DNA from: Ectocarpus siliculosus
Lineage: Eukaryota; Sar; Phaeophyceae; Ectocarpales; Ectocarpaceae
Length of the DNA: 64,000 nucleotides
Direction: 5' to 3'
NCBI GenBank assembly: GCA_000310025.1
Contig: FN649742.1
Coordinates: 2,787,730-2,851,729 of the forward strand
Shown here piece after piece: positions 1 to 11,700 of this stretch. The notes under the pieces were generated by a model that was not told the origin of the DNA, made no database searches, and was given only the letters and a program-made list of their open reading frames with translations. Position 1 is the stretch's first letter. Every line of letters begins with the position of its first letter. Position numbers and translations under genes: made by a program.

Positions 1-312
1 AGCACTCTTCAATGTGAACAGGACGACCACAAACGACGATGCCATGATCCCAACAAGAACATTGCTCTCTCGCCTCCTCCCGCCGATAATACCCAAGCGT
101 AGGTGACATAGGATATCACACCCCCGGACAGATTCTCAAACCTCTCGTTTTCTCCAGAGGGGCGGTGCCGAAAACGGCGGCGTTGGAGCCGTCTCGTCGA
201 GAGAGCTTTCCGGAAACGCATCGTTTCACTTAATGCACCCTCCTCGTCGTGCACTAATCGAGCTTTGAAAATCGGTCCAAGGAGTCTGGCATCTGGCGTC
301 ACTAATACTCAC

Positions 313-1407
313 CTCCTCTTCGTGGCCCCTGAGGGATTTCTCGGAGGCGGTCTTGTTTTCGTCGTAGGTCTGGAGGAGCGCCTGCGCCCATCAACGAACA
401 GCAACAGAACCAGAGGCGGCAAACGTGCTTGCTTTTGGGGCGCCACGGGAGATGTTGCTATTAGTGCGGTTCTCGGCGAGGAAAGTAGACGCGGGGGGAG
501 AGGTGAGGCCAGCAGTAGCTTTAAACGTGAGCTATATAAACAAGAGCGAACAACGACAACAAACAAAACAAGGGGTCGCTTCTGCTGCTACACGCATGCA
601 CCCAAAGAACGGCTTTATGGCGCATTTCTACTCTGCCAGCGACACGAAGATGATGGCCACAACGTGATCGTCTACATTGAGCCCATTTCGAAGACCCAGC
701 ACGCACCAGGGACAAACAGGGCGTACGTCCCGAGGAAACAAAACGAGTGCTGCGCAAACACGAAACACAACCAAGGGATCATCACGCCGATAGACTGGAA
801 TGCTCTCACCTTCTACAACAAGCAAAACGACGCATAAATAGGCATTACGTCGATGTCTTTAGAGTAGCATACCTATCCCGCAATACGGCGCAAAAAAACT
901 AAACCCCTTCCGGGCGCGAAAGCCGTACGGTGCTGCACCCATCGTTCTTGCGATACAACGCCGTGGCATGCAACCGCGCGCGCCCTCGAAGGTTATACAC
1001 GCATGCATATGCACATGGGCGCATACCTGCACGCGTGCAAGGACCACGCTCTGTTTGAGGTCTTGCTCTGTCTCGCGCGTGACCTGCTCGTGGGAGTCGA
1101 CAAAAAAAAAACAAAAAAAATCCGGTACACATACTTGTACACACCTGGAGGTCTGAGCGGAGGCTGGCGTTCTCCGCGTCCTGGGCGATCCTTTCCTCTT
1201 CCTGCTCCTTAATCTTCTTCGAAATGTCGCTTACGACGGCGTTCAGAGAGGCGTTCATCTCTTCCCTTCGAAGTAGAGCGCGACGCAAGTGCCAAAACCC
1301 CAGCGGGAGGCCAAAGAACGGCGAACACGACGTTGGCGCGGGCGTTGGCGCGGGTGCAACAACGTGGCCCAAGGGGCCACGAACCTCCTTAGCTGTGTGG
1401 TTACTCC

Positions 1408-1505
<98 letters not shown>

Positions 1506-4399
1506 CATCGGCTCCAATCCCCCGCTAGGAAAGAAGATCGTTCTCTCTATCAAATCCCCATCCTAGCGAACACAGACAAAAAACAGAAACAAGCGGATCA
1601 AACACTCCCGCGGGTCGGCGCGTAGGAAGACAGACACCACCAGAGAAAAGGGATATGTTAACCCTACGTGTGCTGATCGATCACCTCCTCGCCGTCTCTT
1701 TCCCCGCTTCCACGTTCCGGGCCTCGAGCATCGCCGTTCGTCTCCCGTCGAGCTCGCCGCTGAGGGTCTGCAGCTTCGCCGCCGCCTGGTTTAGCCGCGC
1801 CGCCTCGCGCGCGTCCGCGTCCGCCTCCGCCCGCATCACCTTGAGGGAACCGGGAGGGGCGGCAACCAAAGGCGCCCCCAAGGGTTAGGCCGGCGCGAGA
1901 GACAAGTCAGCCACCAGAGTCACCAACAGCGGCAAAAAAAGTATCGCCGCGCCATCGCAGCCTCCGCCTCATTTCACCACACAGACCAGCCCTACCCTAC
2001 ACGTATCAAATTTGCGCGCCAAACCTTATAAGCGCACCTACCCAACTGTACAGCGGGGACCTCACGTTCAACCATTGGCGTTAATGGGTCTCAGGGCGAG
2101 AGGGTACAGGGTAAAAATGGGATGCGATAAAAGGGTGAAAAATGTGGCAGGCAGCAAAGCCGGGGAACTTGCAACGGCCAGCTTCTGGTTCTGAAAGCGG
2201 ACGGTTTACCCCTTGGCCTACGCGGCAATTCTTCGCCTCGCGTCATCCTCCGCCCTCGACCAGCCACCGGGCGAAACTTAGGGCTATACACCCGAGACCC
2301 AATCTCCGATCAACTATTGTTTCGTGATCAAACGGAAAGCACCCCGTCACTGCGGGGGGGCCGGTGAAAAAGAGCGAACGATCTTTGCCAAGAAAAACTA
2401 GGAAGGGTTGGTGCGCTTCGGCTCCTATTCTACCTCGTTCAATTTCTCCATCTCTTGGGTCTTGCGAGTTAGAGTGTCGGCTTGCTTGGCCATCGTCCTC
2501 GCCGCTTGCACTTGTTCTCGGTACATGTCCCGCAGGGCCTGTGTGGCGTAGTTTTCCCGCACAATTTTTTGGGGAAGCTATGTTACACACCGCAAAGAAA
2601 CCAGGACAGATGCTTGCTCGGTGATGCCGCTGCCCACCGCCGCTAGTATAGACGGCAGCGAACAACGCGATCGATCAACGAGTGTAGCAGCGAAAGTTTG
2701 TTTTTCAGCGGTCTAAGGAGTATGATACGGGACGAACGAACCGACCTGACTAATAACAAATCTAAAACACATGTGCAGCTGGGTGCTTGGACACGGGAGC
2801 ATACGAAGGTGCGCAGCACGGTTCGGTCGGACCAAAGCGGAAGGGCATCTCCGAGTGACCCCACCGCTAGACAAGCGAACGGGCGAGCAGAACGAAGAGA
2901 GACCAATCAAGAAAGCGTGCCAGAACACCTCGCGTGGCATCAAACCCCGAAACTGAGCGACCCGTCACTACGCACACTGCTTGTGCACAACTTCAAACGA
3001 GACCCCTCATCACCACGACTACGCCATGCCAGAAAACTGGAGGCGTGCTTCGGAGCTCACAGTACCAGCGACTTCGTTGTTGCGTCTATTGCACAACGCT
3101 CAATCCGACCCGGCTTTTGTCCAATTGGGAACTAGCGAGCATAATTCCCTTGGCGTTCGGAGATCTACTTGTAATGAGTTTTGATAAATCACTTTTGATC
3201 GAGACCGTCATTGTTAGGGGATACCTCTAGGGCGTGCGGGCGGCAGGGTCCGACGGAATACTATCAAGTTATACAGGGCGACGGCTGCGGCCAATATCTT
3301 GATCCGGAGAGAACATATCTACAGGGCGGAACCCCCCCCACCCGCCCAGTTGCTTCCTCGCCGTCTGCCTTGTGTGCAACAGAGGTAATGATACACCTGC
3401 ATCCCTTGCGGGGTGAAGCCATGCCACTGCTGCTGCTGCTGCTGCTGCAGCGGCGTCCCGCTATTCTCCGAAGACCCACGTGGACTCTGCAGGCCTCCCT
3501 CCTTTCGCGCAAGAATCACCTTTGGATGAATCAAGCACGCCGACAGATGTACAACGCACGTGATTGACAAAAGCATGCGCCACCCTCTAAACTGCCGCCG
3601 GGGAAACAGTCCCATCAGGGTTGTATGGCCGTGCTAAACCTAGCTTGTTCTCCTTAACCTCTAGCGCCGAGCTGATGACCCTACCCCTTCGGGTAGTCCA
3701 TCTATTGGTCTCGCGCCCACCCCTGCCTGCCCTGGTCTGGTTCCGACTTTCTTTACGCTCTCAAGCCTGTCATCTGGCGAAGCAATACTTTTAGGCCTGC
3801 TGAACAATCTCTCGCGACGCTTGGAGAAAGAAGAAAACAAATCCTGTCACCTGCGCCTCGAATCGTCGCATCACTTCTTCTTCGCTTTCCACGCGTGCTG
3901 CATCTCTCTCTCCTCTCCCTTCCGCGCCGCCAGGGTCTCCTTTGACCCCCGATGCTGCCGCCGCCGCTGCCTGGCCATTCTGTGGCCGACTCTGGCCAGC
4001 CTGAGGGTTAGCAAGCCGGTGCTTCGACGTTGCCGTACGAGCTTTTCTGCCGTTGCCATGAGCGGCGTCGGCGGAGGACGAAGGCGTGGCCCCTACCGCC
4101 GCCGCCACCTCCACCGCCTGCTGTCCCCTCGCCCTCAAGGGGGAGGAGGGGGTCGGGGCCGCGGCAGCGCCATTGTCGTTCTTGCCTTTGCGCTGCTGCT
4201 TGGCCCTTTCAAGCTGCAGTTGCGCGATCTTGGATCTGAGCAGAACTTCGTTCGAAAGGACAACCGGCGTGGCGGTTCTGTGCGTGCGGGAATCACGGTT
4301 GGCGTAGCGCAGTAGCAGCAGCGGTAGCAAACGTTTGCGAAGGGTGGCGACGAGAGCGATGCGTATGCTTACAGCAGGGAGACGTGCATAAAGGAACAA
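313..4399 (-). CDS. Taxilin-like coiled-coil protein, multi-exon, 3' part off the window
   Basis: Five minus-strand exons join in frame with GT/AG ends: about 4399-3851, 2577-2434, 1839-1685, 1265-1145 and 381-313. The order of short motifs matches the taxilin family, which are long coiled-coil proteins that bind syntaxin and other partners in membrane traffic: AKLQTLSGELDGRR aligns with the family's SKLESLCRELQ block, ENASLRSDLQ with ENMELAERLK, and ALLQTYDENK with the LIEQYELRE segment. The first exon is low-complexity and Ala/Gly-rich, followed by RFEAQ. The second is helical (MYREQVQAARTMAKQ). Phases are 0, 0, 2, 0 and 0, so the chain is self-consistent. The last exon ends at a GTGAGT donor, so the remaining coiled coil lies beyond the left edge. 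The start is uncertain: an ATG at 4399 is open, but an acceptor near 4278 (CACAG) may instead join upstream exons, possibly those at 4416-6570. Taxilin is assigned from motif order only. Confidence 0.75.
1414..1501. repeat. (CT)n microsatellite
   Basis: An almost uninterrupted CT run of about 85 bp lies inside the taxilin-like intron between the exons at 1839-1685 and 1265-1145. In the sense of that gene it reads as an AG run, so it is not the polypyrimidine tract of the acceptor. Confidence 0.95.
3426..3450. repeat. (CTG)n triplet tract
   Basis: Eight CTG/CAG triplets lie in the intron between the first two taxilin-like exons. Both strands are open for a short distance across it (poly-Leu or poly-Gln), but nothing supports translation. 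Confidence 0.9.
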
Positions 4400-4415
4400 G
4401 ATGAAAATGGAAAAC

Positions 4416-6570
4416 TCAACCCGACGCGGTTCTTTCCGGACTCAGCACCGGTATGGAATGGGGAGCTTTCACGACTTTTCTCGCAATGCAAACGACATGG
4501 TGGGTTTCATTGTTCCTGCTTGCGACATTGAACACTCCCTGCAAGGCTCCAACTGAACCTTGCTGATACCGCCGCATGAAACCGATAAAACCAAACAAAG
4601 AGCAACAGCCCCGTTTTTATCCCGGTGTCACCAACTTCAATCATTTTTTGCTTACACATGGCGATATTCACAACTAAATGCCCGCTCGTGGGTTTTCAGG
4701 TGTTTCTGAAGTTGGATGTACTGCAGCAGTCTTGGGGTGGCAATGGTTGCGTAGCTTGCTACCGACCGCGCTAAGCGGCTAAACAATGACAACAGTTTCG
4801 CTGGAGGGACAAACCTTTGTCCCTCGCCAGCGTGCAGCGTGCTGGTCGTTCATGTGCGGATTTGGTGCAGGAAGACATTACAGGGAGATAGTTTTCGCAC
4901 GTACACATAATGAGGGTTTACTTCCAACAAGAACAAAAAAGATAGAGATGAGTGGCTATACCTACAGTACATAATGCTGCCACCTACTTTCATGCTACAA
5001 GGTTGCTGTGAGAAAATGCAGAGAGCTGCAGTGGGACCTGCTCTCTGCCGGAGGATGCATGTATTTCATCGTGTTCGTTGCATCTCGGTCTCAGCAGGAA
5101 ATTACACCAGTACGCGTCCTCTAGGTGCTTACACGCTCTCGAGTGTGGAGCGCGAAACAATAATATTGCGCAATGTAGGTGCACTGCATCCAGGCAATGT
5201 TTGCATAGACTACTATCATAAGAGAGCTGCGCGAGGCTTTGCAGTTGACTTTGTAGTCTACTTGACTAAATAAATGTACTCAGAAATAATGTACTTGCTG
5301 AGGGTGGCAGGCCTTACTCACGATGATGAACCGCAGACGCTCGGATCTGCGCTCGGCCTTTCGCGAGTCGGAGCTAGAGCATGCTTTGGCATTGAAGCTG
5401 TGTGTACTCCTCAGTTGAAGAAGTATTAAGCAGGTGCTGCTGGTGCGCAAGAGCGAGCTGCGGTGCAGTGGTGTGCTTTTGTGTCCGCCATTTGCCGCCA
5501 TGGGCGGGGGTCGCAGCGAACAGGAAGTAGATAGGGATGATGTACGATTTCACGAAGCCCCCTACTGGAGGTTGCGCCGCGCCGCTGGCTGCGAGTTGGC
5601 TCGTCACACTACCCAAACGCGTGATCATGTCCCTTGAAGGGTATGGTACTGTCGGGGACCCGCAGGAGTCGCCGGCAGCGGGAGAAGAAGGACACGTTCT
5701 ACCTTTGTTGAGCACGACCTGGTGAGGGATTTGATTTCCGTGAAATTGCGACAGGATGGGCGCCATGGCGCGTCAGATTTTCCTTCCAAACATCCAAAAC
5801 ATCCGGTGTGTATGATCCGCATTCATTTTTTTTTCTTGAACATACACACAGCCTTCCACAGGGAACGTGGTGGCCATGCCCTCATAGCAACGTACGCAGC
5901 GAAATATGTAATTGGAGAGAGGTACTCCCCACTCCTAGTTCCATGACTCGTGAACAGATTTTCAGCTGGCAACATGATTGGTGCTTGTTTGGTGTCTTAG
6001 GGGGGAACCTGCAGACTGCAGACTGGTGTCCGAAGGAACAACTAAGCCGGCTTCATGTGTACACCGCGGTCGCCAATATATTGTTGTCTCTCAGCTAGCG
6101 AGAGCTAGCAGTGGGCTTTCGAGCCCGCGCACTATTCTTTGCACGTGATCCGTAGTGTGGCTGCAATATCCAAAGTTGGCCACGAATCTTTATCTTCATC
6201 TTAAGCTTTTTACTCCCATTCGACAAGTCGTTGCAATGATGTGTTACGCATGTGACGGCCTCCGCTTCTGACTGCTCGTATGATGTATGTTGCTTACCAT
6301 TAGCGTACTTCGCTCATTTTTTTTTTTTTTATGTGACACGCGTGACACCTCTCTGTCTCGTGTAGCGGGGATGCAACAGCAAAGGGCGGCAGGGAGAAAG
6401 CACCGTTGCGTCAAGGGGCTAGACTCACCCCAGCGCAGCATGTTGGCGACGACAGCAGCAGGGGAGAAAGGGATCTGAACCATGCACTTGGTGGGCGGGA
6501 CGACCGGGAGACGAGGGCGGGCACCGCCGGGGGCGGACCTTCCTTGTGGCGAGCGATCTTGGCGAAACAC
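4416..6570 (-). CDS. Hypothetical protein, three spliced exons, 5' end not found
   Basis: I do not recognise this protein. Three minus-strand exons fit together: 6570-6429 (acceptor CCCACAG, donor GGTGAGT), 5383-5322 (acceptor CCAAAG, donor GTGAGTAAGG) and 4538-4416 (acceptor CTTGCAG, stop TGA). The one-base leftover of the first is completed by the two bases opening the second, and the second ends in phase 0, so the whole reads without a stop. The first exon encodes a Pro/Arg-rich stretch, then VQIPFSPAAVVANMLRW. The second is Ser/Arg/Glu-rich (SSSDSRKAERRSERL). The third includes NVASRNNETHHVVCIARKVV. The gene runs in the same direction as the taxilin-like gene, only about 20 bp from its open first exon. 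It may therefore be the 5' part of that gene, using a donor near 4419, rather than a separate gene. Confidence 0.35.
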
Positions 6571-8757
6571 CTGTGGGCAAGTGATTCCGTGAATCTCATG
6601 TCTGCTCCGTATGCATGTTTTGTTGCATTTGCTCCGTATGTATGTATGTATGCATGTATGTAGATTGTGTTATTTAAAAATCGTCTGCAGTCGTTGGGTG
6701 GTGTTGAATCCTACAAGGGAATTCCTCTTCAAAACAACCTGGAAGCACGTGAAGATGGACAACAGGAAATCCCTGCGCTTGGCGCAAGCAAACGAGCTAC
6801 AGCAGCGGTACATAGAGTACGTATGTCCGTTTCAGTGGTACACAATACTGCGAGCACAGCCCCACGGTTTCCCTTGACCTGCTGGTCTCTGCTGGGGCCA
6901 ACTCTTGTGGAAAGGAGGATTTACATAGCTGGAAACCACGTACAACGAAAAATCCTCCACCCGAAATTGCGCTCTTTCTTGATATCTCACCAACAGTTAT
7001 TAAGGAATAATAAAAACACACACAGAAAGACTACCCATTCGAGATATACCCACAGTCGAACGGGATGTGGTGGAGTCTTTGCAGTGAGTGAAGGGAAACC
7101 GGCTGGGTACTGTGATGTTAGGTGAAAGGAACACACCGCGCTGGCATGCCGGAACAGATCAACTGACGTTTGTTTGCCTGCGGACCACATTGCTTGAAGC
7201 ATCGCGGTATGCATAGGAGCGGGAGGGACAGATGTGTTGAGCATCCATGTTACCAGACAAATCACTCGAAATAAAGTATAAACGATATTCGGCGTGAAGA
7301 CAACGATGTGTGTACCTGTGGGCAAGGAAGGATGGATGGGTGCGGCACATACGTATGCGACCAAACCAACAAGCCGACTGATGGCCAACATCTTATTACC
7401 GTAATTGTGCGTGTTACCCATCGGCGACTTCGCAACCGTCGCGGTTATGGACCGGGGTACGCAAAAAGAGCAAGAACGGCATGAGTTATGTTGCATTTGC
7501 GCGCCGTTATCTGTGTCATCGCACCGGGTGTGTCATCAACGATATAAAACCAGCTTAGGACGTAAATTTGTGTGCCCGCAAGGTACGGGTACCCTCCGGG
7601 CCACGTTTTGAACGGCATGTAAAGAGCGACTGCTGTGGGGGTGCCAGTAGGCATCAATTGGGGCGCCAATCCTTTCATGAGTACGATCACACCGATTTAT
7701 ATCCTGCCTTGGACGTAAATTTGCGTCCTTCCGCAAGGTACCGGTACCGTCCGCGCACGTTTTGATATCTTTGTAACCAGCGGCGTGGTGCCGGTAGGTA
7801 ACAATAGGGCCGCCAATCCTTTCATGCGGAGTATTGAGTAGCATTGCGGTGTATGAGTAGAAATGAGCCAAGTTAATTTCACGTTAATCGATGGGTACAT
7901 CAAATGCATTCACTCAAGCAAGCACATAACCCGCACCTCCAACCAACCGAACAAGAAACGTACTCGTATTTGGTATTACCGGTACCGTGCCCCTTGAGGA
8001 AGGCGAATGAGGCTTGCGACCAACAAAAGAGGCTGGAAGAAAGACAGATACCGTACCGTACACTTTTTCCCAGCAGGGAACCACAACGTCTTTCGTCTTT
8101 GGCACACGCATGCCCCGGATCCTGTACCACAAAGAAACCCTAGTTGCTCCAGGAAACTCTTGTCTTCATTTCTTCAGCATCTTACCTTTCGGTGTCATCG
8201 CACCGGGGTGCCTGCACTCAGTACGTAGCCACCCATCGGTGTCATCGCGCCGGAGGTGCGTGGGAAAATCTAGAACAAAATGATTTTTGCAGTTCCGAAA
8301 CCGATTGTATCGGTGTCATGGCACCCATCGGTGTTGTATCACGGGGGCGCGATAAAAAGCCTAGGGAGGAACGATCGTACCTCGGTGCCATAACAAGCAC
8401 AATTACGGTACAACAACGACTGGCTGTGCACTCGGCAGAGATCTTTGGGAACGTGCCCATGATGGGTGGGAAAAATGGACTGAAAAACGTTTTCCACAGA
8501 GAAACGCAGGGAAATCAATTCCAGACAATAGATAGGACCCACAGCCTGCTACTTTTGGTAGTAGGTTTAGCGAGAATAAACACTACTTATTGTAGTCCGC
8601 TGGGGTTATCGGGTTCTGTAGGCTCAAAGACAACCGGGGGATACCAGAGACGAGCAGATAGCTTGCATGCCGCACGTCGTCATTCGTTTTCAAGCACAGA
8701 AATCAGGAACGAGACCACATTCCGGTTTGTGTTGCGTGCCGGATTCCTCCGTCTCAG
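6571..8757. other. Intergenic region upstream of the GMC oxidoreductase gene
   Basis: No convincing exon was found. The stretch holds a short TATG-type microsatellite at about 6637-6660, a diverged duplicated segment at 7553-7832, and several scattered copies of a GGTGTCATCGC-like motif between 8190 and 8330. It probably contains the promoter of the plus-strand gene starting at 8758. I cannot place a TATA element or a transcription start. Confidence 0.5.
7553..7832. repeat. Diverged tandem duplication, unit about 150 bp
   Basis: Two blocks recur in the same order. GGACGTAAATTTG followed by CCGCAAGGTAC occurs near 7558 and again near 7709. GCCAATCCTTTCATG occurs near 7665 and again near 7812. 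The offset is about 150 bp. Between the blocks the copies differ by many substitutions and small indels, so the duplication is old. Neither copy encodes anything recognisable. Confidence 0.7.
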
Positions 8758-11700
8758 ATGCGTGTGCTCTTCCGCGGCTTTTTGATGATGCTGTCGACCG
8801 TGGTGATACTTCTCGCCGTGGCGGCGATCGCGCCTCCTCCGAATTTGGCAAATGTGAGTATCTGCACTTTTTACGTTCTGTGTTTGCGTGACGTCTATCT
8901 CGCGCGTAGCCCCAAATGGTTGGTTTTCCCCAGAACGCCCAGGACTCATTTTTGAGCAGCACCGCCTCACGCACTCGTGAAGTTTTTACGTTTGTTCAGA
9001 CGCACTGGGTGATGCGTATGTACGGTCGTTCAGTCATGCCTGGGCCGCAGAGGCCAAGTAGCTTCGTACAGTCCGACAAAACGTGCGCGGTGATCTAGAC
9101 AAAGCTGCGTTTCGTTTGGCGGTCACACGATGGCTCGAAGGTCGAGGTGGCTGAACAGCGGCGTCAAAACCGATGCGCTTTGGTAGTAGGCCGTAAGTAT
9201 CTGTTGGAAGAGCTGAGAGACACTCTGCTTCACCAGCACTAGATACGGAACACGCTTAGACATGGTGGTTTGTGTTTGTAGAAGGGCGATCCCCCTTCTG
9301 CCGTGCTTGGGCCAGCGCGCCTTCTTCACTTGTTAAACACAAGGTCCTGAGTCAATCTTTTCTTCATGCCTCTGACGATGGGCACCAACTACCCAACGCG
9401 TTCTTCTTTGTGTATCCCATGATTTCACCAAGGAATTCCGAATGGATTCACGCCCTCGCTGGGAGCGCCGACAGCGTTATCTCCTCCACTTTCTTTTCTT
9501 CGCGTATCCATCTGTCTATTCTCTTGGCGAGTTCACATACCCCGTTCTACCCCCCCCACACCCCCCCACACACCCACACCTCCTGCGGGGTCTCCCCCCA
9601 ACAGTTTGGTAAGGTGTCGACATCCCCTGCGGAGTATGATTTTATCGTCGTCGGAGGCGGACCAGCTGGCTCGGTATTAGCTAGAAGGCTTTCCGACGAA
9701 CCGAAGAATCGTGTTCTCTTGCTGGAGGCCGGGATGCCGAGTCAGTACGAAATCGGGGGGCAGGACTTCTTGTCGAATCCGCTGACGCCGTTCGATATCC
9801 CGCTCATGTGGTCGAGCGTCTCGCACATGAAGGTAGGCGTTGTCGACTGAGATATTTGTGGGGACGAGGGAGGTGCTTTTTTTGAACGGAGAGAGTGCTT
9901 GAGGGATGTTTGGACGGTCTCTCACTGCGGTTTCGCCGTTGTTAGACGCGCCCAGGACGTAAGAGAGTAAGCACTGCTATAGTACAGGTGACGCCCGCAC
10001 GTTGTAAAATTCAGATTAGGGTCAAGACTCGTGTTTTCCGCGAAGGAACAAAGTGACGCTTGTTGCCTACCAGACCCTGCTGAGGTTCGTTGACGACACT
10101 TTACTTTTCCTCGGCCTCACGTCACTTGGTCAGCAACGCCTTTTGCCGTCTCTACCCTTTGCCAGAATTTCCTCGCTACCACCAGTTGTCGAGAAATTGT
10201 CGAGAAAAAGAAGCAAGAATAAACAACCAGGCAGGTCTCAATGCCGCTCAAAGTTGCCGAGATGCTTCTTCCCCTCGATGAACGAGAGATGAGCCTCAAA
10301 ACAGGCGTTGGTAGTGGGTGGGGGGTGGGGTGAGCGGGCAAGGGTTACGTATTGGGGGGGGGGGGGGGGGCGGGAAGGTTTTCTACATCATGTACACCCC
10401 TCCCCCAAATTTAAATTATGCGGGTGTTCCTTTTGGAACCCACCCCGGAAACTTGTTAGTCTCAGTGTCACGTTTTCGTCACAAGTTGCTGTCCCTCGTT
10501 TTCTTGACACCATTTTCCTGTGCTGCGGGCGCCGTCCCAAGCCCTCTATAACAACTGAAGCCGGCGCCGTCCTAAGCCCCCCGTAACAACAACCGAAGCA
10601 AGCGCTCCTTTGTGTTTCCCCACCCCGCCGCCCTTCGCGAGGTCAATGGTCTAACGACTACGGCATGCACGACTATGAGTACACCCCTCCCCCCCCCCCC
10701 CCCCCCCTTTCGGCCCCCGCTCATGACAACCATCCCCCCTTTTGCTCTCGTTTTTTCACCACAACGCAGGATTTCCACTGGGAAGTAATGGACCACACCC
10801 AAGGAGGAGCACCAGAACGCCCTCGTCGCGAAAGCTCTTGGTGGCTGCGGCATCCACAACGCCATGCTCTACGTCCGTGGGCTGGAGTCCGACTTCGCCA
10901 AGTGGGACGTGGAAGGGTTCGACTACGCCTCCGCGGTGGAAACCTGGAAAAAGAACGAGAACTACACGGGGCGGGGACCCCTCCCCGAGTGGCACGGACG
11001 AGGCGGGCCGATCGCGACGTCGCCCCCGGACTTTATAGATGAGGTGGGCCGCTGAGGACACGACGAGACAGTCAAACGGCAGCATAGACGCAGAGACCGC
11101 CAGAAAGGTAGCAGGGGTCGATTGAGACGTGGACCCGTTTCTGGCGCTAGCCTAGCTCATCTTGACGTGATCTGTTTGCCATTTGGATATTGACCGGAGT
11201 GGAAGAACGACAGCAGACCAGACAGGCCCGCTCAAGCTAGAGGCTACTGCTGTACTACGGATGGGAGGATTCCGAGGTTTGCCGTGTCCAACGTGCCGTC
11301 AACACAAACGCACGCCATATGTGGAACCTTGGGTGGTATGACGCCCGTCTCTGGGGGAGTTTTTCTCCGACCCAACCCCTAAGTGTTGCTTTCACAACGT
11401 TTCTGCATCATTCTGCGAACACGTTTGTAATTCAACAGGTGGCCCCCTTTTTTTTGGACAGCTGCGAAGGGGCGGGTATCAGGTTGACCGAGGATTTCAA
11501 TAAGCCTGGAGGACGGGAAGGAGCGGGATATTACCATTTTGCTGTCCGAGATGGAGTGCGAGATAGCGCAGCGAGGGCAATGCTAGGCGACATCGTGATG
11601 GGCAGGGACGTCCGCACAAACGTTGACATTGTGACGGGAGCTCACGTCAGCAAGGTGTTGATCGAGGATGCTCAACCGGTGAGACGATGCACCGTGTTTT

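Noticed and set aside
1224-1625. Plus-strand frame through the CT microsatellite
   Set aside because: It encodes only a Leu/Ser run, and the flanking coding evidence is on the minus strand (taxilin-like exons).
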